From Cunninghamella blakesleeana (taxonomy: Eukaryota > Mucoromycota > Mucoromycetes > Mucorales > Cunninghamellaceae), in NCBI GenBank assembly GCA_017871115.1, contig JAFCIZ010000006.1:2852001-2916000 (forward strand): a stretch of DNA of 64,000 nt, read 5' to 3'. Both the position numbers and the translations under genes were made by a program. The notes beneath the pieces were generated by a model. The model did not search any database. It worked only from the letters and a program-made list of their open reading frames with translations, and was not told the origin of the DNA. Numbering within the stretch: position 1 is the first letter of the stretch; each line of letters starts with the position of its first letter. This document shows, one piece after another, positions 51,328 through 62,600 of this stretch.

Positions 51328-52961
51328 GCATAACTTACATCAATTGTTTTATCCATAATATCTTCATATCTTGCTAATACAGCACTTTGAGATAATCCGT
51401 GTGAGAGTGTTAATTTAATCATATGGTTCCCAGTTTTCATTGTAATCATATCATTAAAAATACGAGGTTTTAATTGAGATGTATCATACTGAAAATGCAT
51501 TTCCTCAATTTGTAAGTCTTCATCTGGATTATCCCTAAAAGGACGAATGGAAAATGGCGCCAAATCTTCCAACATCAATAATTCTTCAGCCCTACTAAAA
51601 TTCCAAAAGACTACAACACCATAATCAAAAATAAATACCTCTCCACCTTCAAATGGCTTTCTTAAAATTCGTTTTGATTCATCATCTTCTATTTCGTGTT
51701 GTTGATGATGATGATGATGATGATGATATTCTATACCATTATGCTGTTGTTGTTGATCTTTTGATTCATTATAACGATCTTCTAATTCATCAATCACAGT
51801 TTTTCCTTGATCCTCTTCTTCTTCATGTTGATCATGACGTTCTTGTTCTTCTTGTTGCTCATTTATAGTATTATCATTTTTATTACCATTATCTTCTGTA
51901 GTAGAGGTTGTGATTCTATTTTCATCTGCATGATGTTGCGGTTCATCTGTAGGTACATGATGATCGTAATGAGGATAAGGGTAACCAGGGCGAGGATGAT
52001 TGTTAAAATTAATATTTGAAATGTTTTCTTGATCATAATGATCTTCATCATAGTTCATTTCTGCTTCATGCAAAATGTTTTCAACAGGTGTGGAGGATGA
52101 TACTATATTGGTCTGATCATAATAATGAGTATCATTATGTTGTTGTTCATCATGGTTTATATTGTTGTCAGTATTATTATTATTATTGGTGTTGTTGTCA
52201 TTGTTATTGTCGTTATTTGTAGTAGTAGTAGCATAATCATGGGTACTGAATCGTCTTAATGGAGGTCTTGGTGAAGCACTTCTTACACGAATATTAAAAA
52301 GGTTATCTTTATCGGGACGTAAAGTCATTAAGGGAAAATGATAGGCAGCGTATAATGCTTCATCATATTGACGGGAGCTAACATGATGGTGCTCCCGTAA
52401 AAAAGGTCGAAGTCTAGATAAGGAATACCCTTCACCAGTACAATAAGCAGCAACTCTTGGTAATTGAGCAAAATCACGTTCATCCTTTGACATACGTTCA
52501 GCTTGGGTACGAGATCCAAATGTCCATTCTGTTGGTAAAGCGACTCCAGTTGTATGATGAGTTGATCGTAAATAGTCACCTCCATCTATAGAATGCTGTC
52601 GCTGTTGTTGTTGCTGATTTAAAACTTGGCCATCAAATCCCATTGTAAAATCGGGTGATAAGGGTGAAGCTTCATAAGTAATGGTAGGTATTGGTTCAGT
52701 ATTTTCATCATGATCTTCTGGTAAAACTGCTAATGTTGCATCAGGCTCCGTAGATTGTGGAAAGAGAACCAACTTTTGTGATACTTTACTACTTCTTAAA
52801 GGCTGTGCTTTAGGTTTGACAGTTGTATCCGATATTAAATTCACTTTTTGAGGAATGGGATTACTTTTTAATACCTGTTTTGAAATAGCAGATGCTTTGG
52901 CTGGTGAGGAAGAAGCACTTGTCTTTTTTAAATTTTCTTCTGCTGCTGATATTCGTTTCAT
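50471..52961 (-). CDS. DUF155 (RMD1/RMD8/RMND1) family protein
   Basis: Family members include yeast Rmd1/Rmd8, fission-yeast Sif proteins and mitochondrial RMND1; the molecular role is poorly known. Exons in transcript order: 51339-52961, 51100-51229, 50939-50998, 50660-50820, 50471-50512. They total 2016 nt, giving 671 aa. The N-terminal 170 residues are Ser/Lys-rich. AYCTGEGYSLSRLRPFL (about 185-201) opens the conserved part. A long Asn/Asp/His/Glu-rich insert with an eight-His run follows (about 250-430). The DUF155 core is then FIFDYGVVVFWNFSRAEE to LRMNVNLVSNVLDTPEIFW. The C-terminus has one membrane helix (LIIIYLIIIAVIVAC). If the last intron is retained the protein instead ends at 50612 with a different 16-residue tail. 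The start is the first ATG; upstream in-frame codons are poly-Lys/Phe and not credible. It is divergent from ARL2 across 218 bp. Confidence 0.82.
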
Positions 52962-53179
52962 TTTATTTATAATTATAGGTGATAAAAAAAATTGAGAGAA
53001 GAAAAAAAAAGAGAAAAAAAAGATAATGGAAAGGAAGGAAAAGAAAAAAAAATTATTTTTTTTTAAAAAAATACCATTTTTAAAACTCCAAGTGCATTTT
53101 TTTTTTTTAAAGTCCAAAGTTATTTTTCACTCATTTTTCTTTTCTTTTTAGCTCAACTTAACTGGTATAAATATTTATA

Positions 53180-53999
53180 ATGGGGTTACTTACTATTTTG
53201 AAGAAAAATCGAGAAAAGGAAAAGGAAATGAGAATCCTAATGTTGTAGGTGATTAATATAATATGACTACTATTTTCTCTTTATTTATAAATATTATTTG
53301 TTTTTATACTCGAACTGTCATCTTTTATACTTAATAATAGAGGGCTTGATAATGCTGGGAAAACGACCATTTTAAAAAGAATTAATGGTGAACCTATTGA
53401 TACTATTTCCCCCACCTTAGGATTCAATATTAAAACTCTGGAACATGATACGTATGTAATTTTTTAATTTCAAATATTACTTATGTCAATATACCTATGT
53501 ATACATACTGATACAATAGAATTATATGTATTTCTATTTAGATACAAATTAAATATTTGGGATGTTGGAGGTCAAAAATCTATAAGATCATATTGGAGAA
53601 ATTATTTTGAACAAACAGATGCTCTTGTATGGGTGGTAGATTCAGCTGATAGATTAAGATTGAATGATTGTAAACAAGAGCTTGCCTCTTTGTTACAAGA
53701 GGAACGGCTTGCCGGTGCAACTTTATTAGTATTTGCTAATAAACAAGATATTCCCGGTGCTTTATCCGAAAAAGAAATTCAACAAGTAAAGAGTATATAT
53801 TTATTATATCAATAATAATAGTTATAAGGTATTCTAACGTTTGTACATTTTATACGTATTTTAGGCATTATTGTTAGATGAAATCAAAACTCATCATTGG
53901 GCAATTCTAAGTTGTAGTGCAGTAACAGGTGATAACTTATTAAAAGGAATGGATTGGGTAGTAAAAGACGTAGCATCTAGAATATATATGTTAGATTAA
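53180..53999 (+). CDS. ARL2: ADP-ribosylation-factor-like GTPase 2 (ARL2)
   Basis: ARL2 (yeast Cin4, fission-yeast Alp41) acts with tubulin cofactors in tubulin folding. Exons: 53180-53244, 53341-53451, 53542-53785, 53865-53999. They total 555 nt, giving 184 aa, exactly the length of human ARL2. The sequence begins [20 protein letters not shown], the ARL2-type N-terminus. It carries P-loop [43 protein letters not shown] and the SCSAVTG box. The phrase [14 protein letters not shown] separates ARL2 from ARF and other ARLs. The last exon ends RIYMLD. The gene is compact and lies between a divergent and a convergent neighbour. Confidence 0.95.
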
Positions 54000-54216
54000 T
54001 CGGTTTATATATATAAACGGCCATAAATATACCACTTTATTATTATCATTAATTATTTTTAATTTTAAAATTACTATTGTTATTATTACTCTGCTATATA
54101 TATATATATATATATATTACATCAATAAATCTGCATTAATGATATGATTACAAAGGAAAAAAAGAAATAAAAAAGACACAGAATATAAATAGAGGTATAA
54201 AATATATGTATTTTTT

Positions 54217-54997
54217 TTAAAGATGAGAGAAAGCGCCAGGAACAGTATTATCTAAAATATCAGTTACATCATCTACTGTTGCCAAATCTTCTAAGAAAGG
54301 GATCAAATCGATTAATTCTGAATCATGTGGATCATTAAACCAAGAAGAAATAGGGATAGCATTTGCTGTATGAAAAATATAACTTGCAGGGGAGTTGTCA
54401 AGAATAATAACCTGATTTAATTCGCGTCCTAATTGTGATAGATCTTTTACATAGGTGCCTTTATAATGGAAGCAGGATTCACGGAATAATCGATGTCGTA
54501 CAACGTTATGTAAGTCAAACATGTTCAATACTGGATCGGCATACTATATTAAAAAAAAAAAAGATAAATGTAAATAAAGTAGTAAGTATATTTAGATTTT
54601 TTTTAGGAAATATATGTAATATATTTGCGTGTGCGTGTGTGTGTGAATTTTTTTTTAACTTGACATGTTTGTATTTATATTATTTACCTTGGATAAACTT
54701 GCTGTAAAAACCACAATTTCATATAACTCACCCATACGTTTCATAAAAGCATCAACGCCAGGTCGTTTTAATACAAATACATTATGATGGTTACCATCAA
54801 TTTCAACAGGGACTACAAAATCAGCTTGGGGAGCGATCTAATATTGAAATAAAATAGGAAATAAATAAAATAAATAAATATAGACATTAGTACTATAGTA
54901 TGAAAAACACATGAAAATAATCCTTTTTTTTTTTTTTTTTTTTTTTTTTGAAACACATATATATAATATATTCTATCATCCTTTATTTAAATGCGTG

Positions 54998-55039
<42 letters not shown>

Positions 55040-55664
55040 GAAGCTTGAATGTAGCAAAGTTTCATCCATATCCAGTACCAAGCATTTTCTACCTCTAAGA
55101 TTTTCGTTAACGGGTCCTAATAACCATAAATCCTTTTGGAAATAGTTTATAATCAGTATATATAAGGAAACTATTTCTTTTTCTTTAAAAAAAACATATA
55201 TCTACATATATAATTTTATATTTTACTTGCTCGCTTTCAAGAGAAGGAGTAGTTGTTTCATGTAAATCTTGAATGGATTCTGATTGTTCGGTAGGATGTT
55301 GATAACTTAGCTTTGATTTTTTACTAAGGGATGAGGCGATTGAATTTGTTTCAGGATCTTGGCTTATTTGTGTATTATTATTATTATTATTACTATTATC
55401 ATTGCCAGGTTTTGTAATAACAAAAGGTTCTACGTCACTGTTCCTTTTTATTTTTTCCTTTGATATTTCAGAAGCTGTTGAATAGGTAAGAGTTTGTGAA
55501 GGGGCAGCTATATTTTGGTTACTTAGTCTATTACTACTATTATCTTGGTATGAATCGGTACGTCTTGTTTTTTCATGAAAAGTGTCCGTATCCGAAGTAC
55601 AACAGGTTAATAAAGAAAAAAGCTTTTTTCCATTATTACAACGTCTTCTTGATATCCAATTCAT
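54217..55664 (-). CDS. SCP/Psr1-like HAD protein phosphatase
   Basis: Family members Psr1/Psr2 in yeast are plasma-membrane phosphatases of the stress response; SCPs in animals act on the RNA polymerase II tail. Exons in transcript order: 55227-55664, 55037-55132, 54688-54837, 54217-54543. They total 1011 nt, giving 336 aa. The C-terminal HAD domain has the intact catalytic DMDET (Asp167, Asp169), then [35 protein letters not shown], and [20 protein letters not shown]. The first 146 residues are polar and Ser/Asn-rich. A Cys-Cys pair near residues 21-22 in a hydrophobic patch (LLTCCTS) resembles the palmitoylated Cys pair of Psr1, so membrane anchoring is plausible. Unlike Psr1 there is no Gly at position 2. 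The gene is convergent with ARL2. Confidence 0.9.
54924..54949. repeat. T26 homopolymer
   Basis: Twenty-six consecutive Ts lie inside the second intron of the Psr1-like gene, on the plus strand. Confidence 0.85.
55000..55035. repeat. (TA)n microsatellite in a Psr1-like gene intron
   Basis: About 36 bp of TA dinucleotide abuts the donor site of the second intron of this minus-strand gene. Confidence 0.85.
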
Positions 55665-56063
55665 TTTTGAAAAAAAACTAAAAGAATCTAAAATAGTTGA
55701 ATAGAAAAAAAGAAAAATAATAATACGAATAAAAAAGAGTAGCTATTAATATATCTGCGTATGTATGTGTGTGTATGTATGTATATTAATGAATGTTTAT
55801 TATTTATATATTATATATGCGCGTACATGATTTATTAAAAAGTTTAAAACGATATGATTTTGTTGAAGATATGCGATTGCTTGGTTTTTCTTGAGTATAT
55901 ATAGTCATATTATTTAGATTTATGTACAAAAATGAAGTATATGTATATGTTATGTAATGCTATGGTAAAATAAATGCAAATGATTGTATTTTTTTATATA
56001 TAAAAACGACAAAAAAGTGTTGAAAAAAAAGGTTTTTTAAATAAAAAAAATACTTTATAAAAG

Positions 56064-56108
<45 letters not shown>

Positions 56109-57130
56109 TGAAATGAAATGAAATGAAATAAAAAGGAAGAAAATATACAATAAAAAAAATTATAAAGTGGAAAAGGGAGTAGTTATACTTATAAAATATA
56201 TTTTTATACGGACTTTAAAAAAAAACTATTTGAAAAGAAAATAATAATCCGTTCAGTATACTCTCAAAAGAACTTTTATTCGTACTCTTTGATTTTTTTA
56301 TAGATTTTTCTATTTTATGTTGATATTTTTTTATCTTGTTTGGTTAATTTATATATAATAAAGGTATGATCTCGCGAAGAAACTATATAACCGTTGTAGA
56401 TATATTATCACCTCCCTCAAAAAAAAAAATCTGGTTTTTAATACTGTATATAAATGATCATCCTTTTTTTTACCATATAATTCATTTTATAAAGTTGGCG
56501 AAAATACTGGTATTATTTTTAATAAGAATACAATAATATATATTAAGTAAGGAAATATGTTGGACTGATGATGTAATTAATAGGAGTTGATAGTTTTTAT
56601 TGATATCAACAAAGTAGTTTATTGATATGGTACAACCTTTTTCCATAATAAATAAACACAGTTCTTTTTTTATTTTTAAAAACTTCTGTCGAAACTCATT
56701 AATTATTATTACTTTAATTAAATATAAATAGCCACAAAATTAGCTTAGCATGCTTACTCCTATATAAATTGACTTTTTTTTAAAAAAATATTTAAATTTA
56801 AATTTTAATATGAGTAGTAAGTTCTTTTAGTATTACAATAGATTTTTCTATTTGATATGCTTTTAAAATTTTATTTAAAATCTATCTTTTCGAAAAAAGG
56901 AAACGTGAGGATTTTTTATTATAAGGTTGGGTTATGGCTGGACATCATTCTTAAAAAAGGAAAATAAAAATAATATGGAAAGTGAAAAAAAGTGTCTAGC
57001 CAAATATATAAATAAATTTATTGACAATTTTTAAAATACCGCAACTTTAAATAAAGCGCTCGAATTTTTCATTTTCCATTTTCCTCTTTTCCTTTTGTTT
57101 TCTTTTTTCTTTAATATAAAAAAAATTACA
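55665..57130. other. Divergent intergenic region, no gene seen
   Basis: This 1.47-kb AT-rich spacer lies between the Psr1-like and Ca2+/H+ antiporter genes. It contains a (TA)n run (about 56071-56103) running into an (AAATG)n pentanucleotide repeat (about 56105-56130). Pyrimidine-rich sequence at about 57065-57112 precedes the antiporter start. No gene is seen. Confidence 0.6.
56071..56130. repeat. Compound (TA)n then (AAATG)n microsatellite
   Basis: About 33 bp of TA dinucleotide directly joins five units of an AAATG pentanucleotide. Confidence 0.85.
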
Positions 57131-59430
57131 ATGAGTAACGAAAATCAGCCACTTCTCGGCAATACAAGCCATAGTCAAGAAGATTTAACATTCTTTTCTT
57201 CATTCAAGACTACTTTAACTTCTTCTTACTTTAACATCCTTCTTGTTTTTGTTCCTATTGCTATTATTGTTTCCTATACTGATGCTAGTGACCCAGTTGT
57301 CTTCTCTCTCAATTTCCTTGCTATTATTCCTTTAGCTAAACTCTTAGGTTTTGGTAATAATAATAATAGTAGTAGATAATCCCTTTTTTATTTTGATAAT
57401 AGCAATATTTATTCACGATACTTATTTTAATATTAAAATACAATAGCTACTGAAGAAATTGCTTTACGTACTGGTAGTACCATTGGTGCTGTAAGTATAC
57501 AAATATTTATTATTATTTAATTATAGTGAAGGCGTAATAAATCAAATCACTGATTACTGATTACCATTATTATTATTATTTTTATTATCATTTCTATAGT
57601 TATTGAACGCTACTTTTGGTAATGCTGTTGAATTGATTCTTGGTATCATTGCCTTAAAAGAAGGTTTAATTCGTGTTGTTCAAGGTAAACTAAAAATAAA
57701 ATTAAAAATAATGAACTAAAATTAATTTTATGGTATTAAAATTAAACTATTTATTTTTCTCTTTCTCTTTTTATATAGGTTCTATCTTGGGTTCTATTTT
57801 ATCAAACATTTTATTGGTAAGTTTAGTTTATAAATATAAATAAAAGATTGTTTAGTTCAATATAAAAAGTATTAATTTTAATGTTTTTAATTTCTATTAG
57901 GTTCTCGGTTTCTGTTTTCTTTTAGGTGGTTCCACTCGTCAAGAACAAAGTTTCAATGTTACAGGTAAGGAGAAAAAATAAAAAATAGAAATAAAATATT
58001 ATTATCTTCTAATTGAGGAAAGTGAAGAGATGATTAAAAAATAATGTTTATTTTATTTTATTTTAGCTGCTCAAACCTCATCTTCTTTATTGGCTCTTAC
58101 CACCTTATCTTTGTTAATTCCTGCTGCTTTCAGCGCTACTGCTACTACCGCCAGTGAAGCTGCTGAAGGTATTATGAAGCTCAGTCATGGTACTGCTTTA
58201 ATTCTTTTAGTTGTTTACATCTTATTTTTGATCTTCCAGGTAATTTAACATTGTTACACGAATTCCTTATTTAAATCTTATGCAGTCGTATTTTTTTTCT
58301 AACATTTCTTTTTTTTTTTTTTTACTTTTCTAACTACTATATTTATAGTTGAAGACACATACCTATTTGGTAAGTTTTTTTTTTTTATTTGTTTTTTTTT
58401 TTACACACGTTTTCATGAGAAGTAATAATTATTCATGTTTTGTTTTTTTATTTTATTTTATTTTGAATAGTATGAAGATGAAGCTGATGAAGAAGAAACT
58501 CCCTCTACCACTTTAGCTTTCTCCGTCGTTAGGTAAAAAATATGCAATATATAACAAAAATAATATGTACGTAATATGTATATGTTATTTTAATCGGATC
58601 TATTTTTATTTTTATTTAGTCTTATCGCTATTGCTGCTTGTGTTTCATTACATGCTGAATTCTTAGTTGGAGCGTAAGTTGCATTATTATTATTAAATAT
58701 CATGTATCTTTCATCTTTTATTTATTCTTTCTTTTATTTAATTTCTAAAATAGTATTGAAGGTGTTGTTGAAAGTTGGGGTGTAAGTTAACCAAACTATG
58801 TGTTTTATATATGTATAATTATTATATAGATTTTTTTTTAAAACTTTAAATCATTTTATAGATTGATGAAACTTTCGTTGGTATTATTTTATTACCCATC
58901 GTTGGAAAGTAAGCTGATACAAAAAAAAAAAAAAAGAATTAAAAGAATAGCATATACAAAAAAGGAAACTGAAACTAACAATGGTATATCAACTTTTATT
59001 TGTTTGTTTATTTTATTAGTGCTGCTGAACATGTCAGCTCTGTCACCTTTGCTTTGAAGAACAAGATGAATCTCTGTATTGGTATTGCCGTCTCTTCATC
59101 TCTTCAAATTGGTTTATTAGTTACTCCTATTTTAGTTATTGCTGGTTGGATCATCGATCAACCCATGACTCTTTTCTTCGAAAACTTTGAAACTGTTGTA
59201 CTTTTCTCAAGTGTATTAATTGTCAACTATTTAATTCAAGATGGTAGATCTAATTGGTTAGAAGGTGTTTTACTTTTGGTAAGTTTCGTTTTGATTTTTT
59301 TAAAAAAAGAATGTGGAGTGATGATGATTTATTTAACTTGATATTCTTCATTCAATTATTTTTAATGAAATAGGCCGTTTACGCCATCGTTGCTTTAGCT
59401 TTCTATGTTCATCCATCCACCAAGGAATAA
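57131..59430 (+). CDS. Vacuolar Ca2+/H+ antiporter (CAX/VCX1 family)
   Basis: The protein is predicted to move cytosolic Ca2+ into the vacuole in exchange for protons. Exons: 57131-57353, 57447-57490, 57600-57684, 57779-57816, 57901-57964, 58067-58239, 58349-58369, 58471-58532, 58620-58673, 58754-58781, 58862-58908, 59020-59278, 59374-59430. They total 1155 nt, giving 384 aa, the usual length. Both alpha-repeat signatures are present: GNAVELILGIIALKEG and GNAAEHVSSVTFALKNKMNL. About ten to eleven hydrophobic segments are seen, with an acidic loop YEDEADEEETP between the two halves. The short N-terminus (MSNENQPLLG) has a QPLL segment like vacuolar sorting signals. Thirteen exons in 2.3 kb, several under 50 nt including one of 21 nt, make this the most fragmented gene of the window. 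Confidence 0.94.
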
Positions 59431-59685
59431 ACATGTACTATTATAGTCCGATTATTTTATATATATATAAAAATGTAGTGTTAATATATTATTATTATTA
59501 TATTTATTTAAATAAATTGTTTTATCTAAATAACATAACAACAGACAAAAAAATAAGCTATTTTCCTTTAAAACATTAAATCTCAGCCAAAAATTTCTTT
59601 AAAAAAAATTTCCCCTTAGAATTTTAATTTTTTTTCCTTTTTCACTTGAAAAATTATATAATAATACGTTTCGAATGGATGTATA

Positions 59686-62600
59686 ATGAATAGGTATTAT
59701 TATTAATTATTATAATTGAATAAATTATTAATTATTATTTTTTTTATTATATAATACTAGAATTGACGAACATCCATCAGCTTTACCAGAAAGTCAAGAT
59801 GCAAATAATAAACATAATATCAAGGTAATCACTGTAAATATATTTATAATATATATGATACTTTTTAAGATATATATATAAATATATATACTGATTTATT
59901 ATTACTATAGGTATCTGAAGCGAGAACTGCTGTTTTATTAGATCATGGATCAAAACATGGGAATCGTAACGATAAAATACAATGGCTATTAAACCATATG
60001 TTTCGACCTTTATCAACTGGTTCATATCAAGTAAAATATTATATATTTTAAGTTACTTTTATTTTAGTTTAAAAAATTGCAAAAATGGAAAGACTAGTTA
60101 TACTAATATATATATATATATATATATTATTATTATTATTATTGTTATTATTATTACTATTATTATTATTATTATAGGATTATTCATTGCTTCACCTATC
60201 TGCAAGTAGTAAATCAATATGGGAATCTTCACCAGATCAATCATCAGTTAGTCAACCAATATCAAGTGAAAATCAAAACAATACTAACATAGAAGAATCG
60301 ACAAATTTATATGTCATGACACCGCGTACAAATATATTATCAATGGCTAGCAATCACTCTATGGTATTTATGGTGGATTTAAGTTCAAGTTTAGCAACGA
60401 TCGATCTTGGAACTGGTCATATTATGTTTGAAAGCGCTTTTGATTTGTAAATATATATATAAATCAACAGGAGTATATTATAAATATCAACCAATGTCAC
60501 TTATACTTAAGTTCTTTTTTTATCCTTTTCTTGTATTTGATTAGATTAGCAAATACACTTCATGGTATTGTCCAACCTTTTTCACTCACTACTTCTAAAA
60601 CTTTAATGGTAAATCTGATATGTTATGATATATATAATCAATATGTGTATAATCAATTATATATACATATTAATACATTATTTTGTTAATTTTTCTTCCT
60701 TTTTCTTTTTTTATGAATAAAATAGGTTGAACCTACCATTTGCATTACAGTAATAGCAGAATGTTCTCAATTTGGGTCCAACATTAATGTAATACCAATC
60801 TTAGCAGAATATCCTACAATGCGTGTTCTCTTGCAAAATACTTACATCAACACTTTAAACCTATCATCCGTACTACAAACTCTTTATAATGAAATTAGAA
60901 CGTTCCAAAATGATTTGGGAAAAATTAGGCAACAGTTAACACAGAGAAGATCAAAACTCGGATATCAATTAGATGTGCGTTATGACCATTCTTCTGTAGT
61001 TGAGGAAAATGATGAAGAGTTTGGAATGGAAGCTACAGCAAACCAATCTACTAATGGCGATATCAACAAGGCCCAAGACAAAACGACATATAATGTATCA
61101 CCCACCTCTCCATCAACAAATTCAGATAATAAAGCCAATAGCAATAGCAATAATAATTCTAGAAAAGGTGTAAAAAAAAATAATAAAACTGGAAAAAAGA
61201 ATACAAAATCTGGACATTCTGTTAAATTTGAAGAACCTTTAAAAAAATCGCATCATACGATAACGAATAAAAACCATGATAATAACCAACAATTACAATT
61301 GCAACAACGTCGTAGGCAACAACAGCAGCAACAGCAACAACAGCGGTCAACAAAGAAGATAAATAGCTGGAAAAAAGATATTTGGGGTGTTGGAAAAACT
61401 GGAAGCAATTTATCATATATCTTACGTGCCGGCACTTTTGCTTTAACTTTATTACCTTGTCATGGAAAAAAATCAATCATTTTATTAACAGATGGTGTAG
61501 TGAAATCAAGTGTAGACGAATCAGTCTTACGGCAACTTTCAAGTGATAATATTTCTTGCCATGTCATTCATACTGGCCTAGAGGATGGATTCACACCTGG
61601 ATGTAATTTTGGATTTGTACCTGATACAGAAATACTACAATTTGTTACAAACGCGACTGGTGGTTATTTTACACCTTCAGCGCATATTTACCCTGTACAT
61701 ATTAATAACAATCATCATCATAACCACAATGATACAATAATACATATCCCACCAAATAGATACCATTTAAGATTTCTTACAAAAGAATTAAACTTGGGAA
61801 AAATAAAAATGAACAACAGATTATTAGTTGCTACAAATAGAGAACCTACAGGTATATTTCCATGGACAACAAATATATTACCAACTCCTGTTGAAGCTAG
61901 ATGGATGAAATATCAACAATATCATTTACCAAAAGATATATGGCTTATTATTGGGGCACGTATACGTCAAGGATTTTCTTTAGCATCCATTGTATTTGAT
62001 AATGATAATAATAATAGTACACAACGTAAAAATACAACGGCAGTGTCAACAGCGATAGCAGACACAACTTCACCAGAACAACTAAGTCATCAAAAACAAC
62101 AAAGTAGAGGAATTAAAAAGGAACGTGTTACTATTATTTTAGTGTTACAATGGCAACCTCAAATTACTGTAGAATATCGTATTCGTGGATATTGGTCATC
62201 AGCCATTTCGACTTTATTTGAGCAATCTCTTTCACACCATGACATATACCAAAATATTGATAATAATAATGTAAACGCAACTTATTATCAATCTGAATTT
62301 TATAACGCAATACATTCACCAAAAGCCGAAATTCTCATTCGTGCTAATACTACCTTTTCTGAAATGTTAAAAAATTGGAATTTATTTCAAAGACGTATGC
62401 AAATGATGGGTGTTGTGAATGGAAATACAGGAATGGATATGGCTGGGTCAACACCTGGATTTTCTAAAGTTGGAAAGTTAAAAAAATTATTAGATAGGAT
62501 ATATGAAACGGATACCATGCTTAAGCAATTAATTACTTCTACATCACTTACCTCAACTGTACATGATTATGTAAAAACATTTACTAATTTTTGGAATAAA

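Noticed and set aside
52962..53117. N-terminal extension of the DUF155 gene reading poly-Lys and poly-Phe
   Set aside because: It begins at a non-ATG codon and is a translation of A/T homopolymers. The ATG at 52961 opens a normal protein.
54217..55664. Assignment of the Psr1-like gene as Nem1 (lipin phosphatase)
   Set aside because: There are no membrane helices ahead of the HAD domain; the Cys-Cys N-terminus and short length fit Psr1 better.
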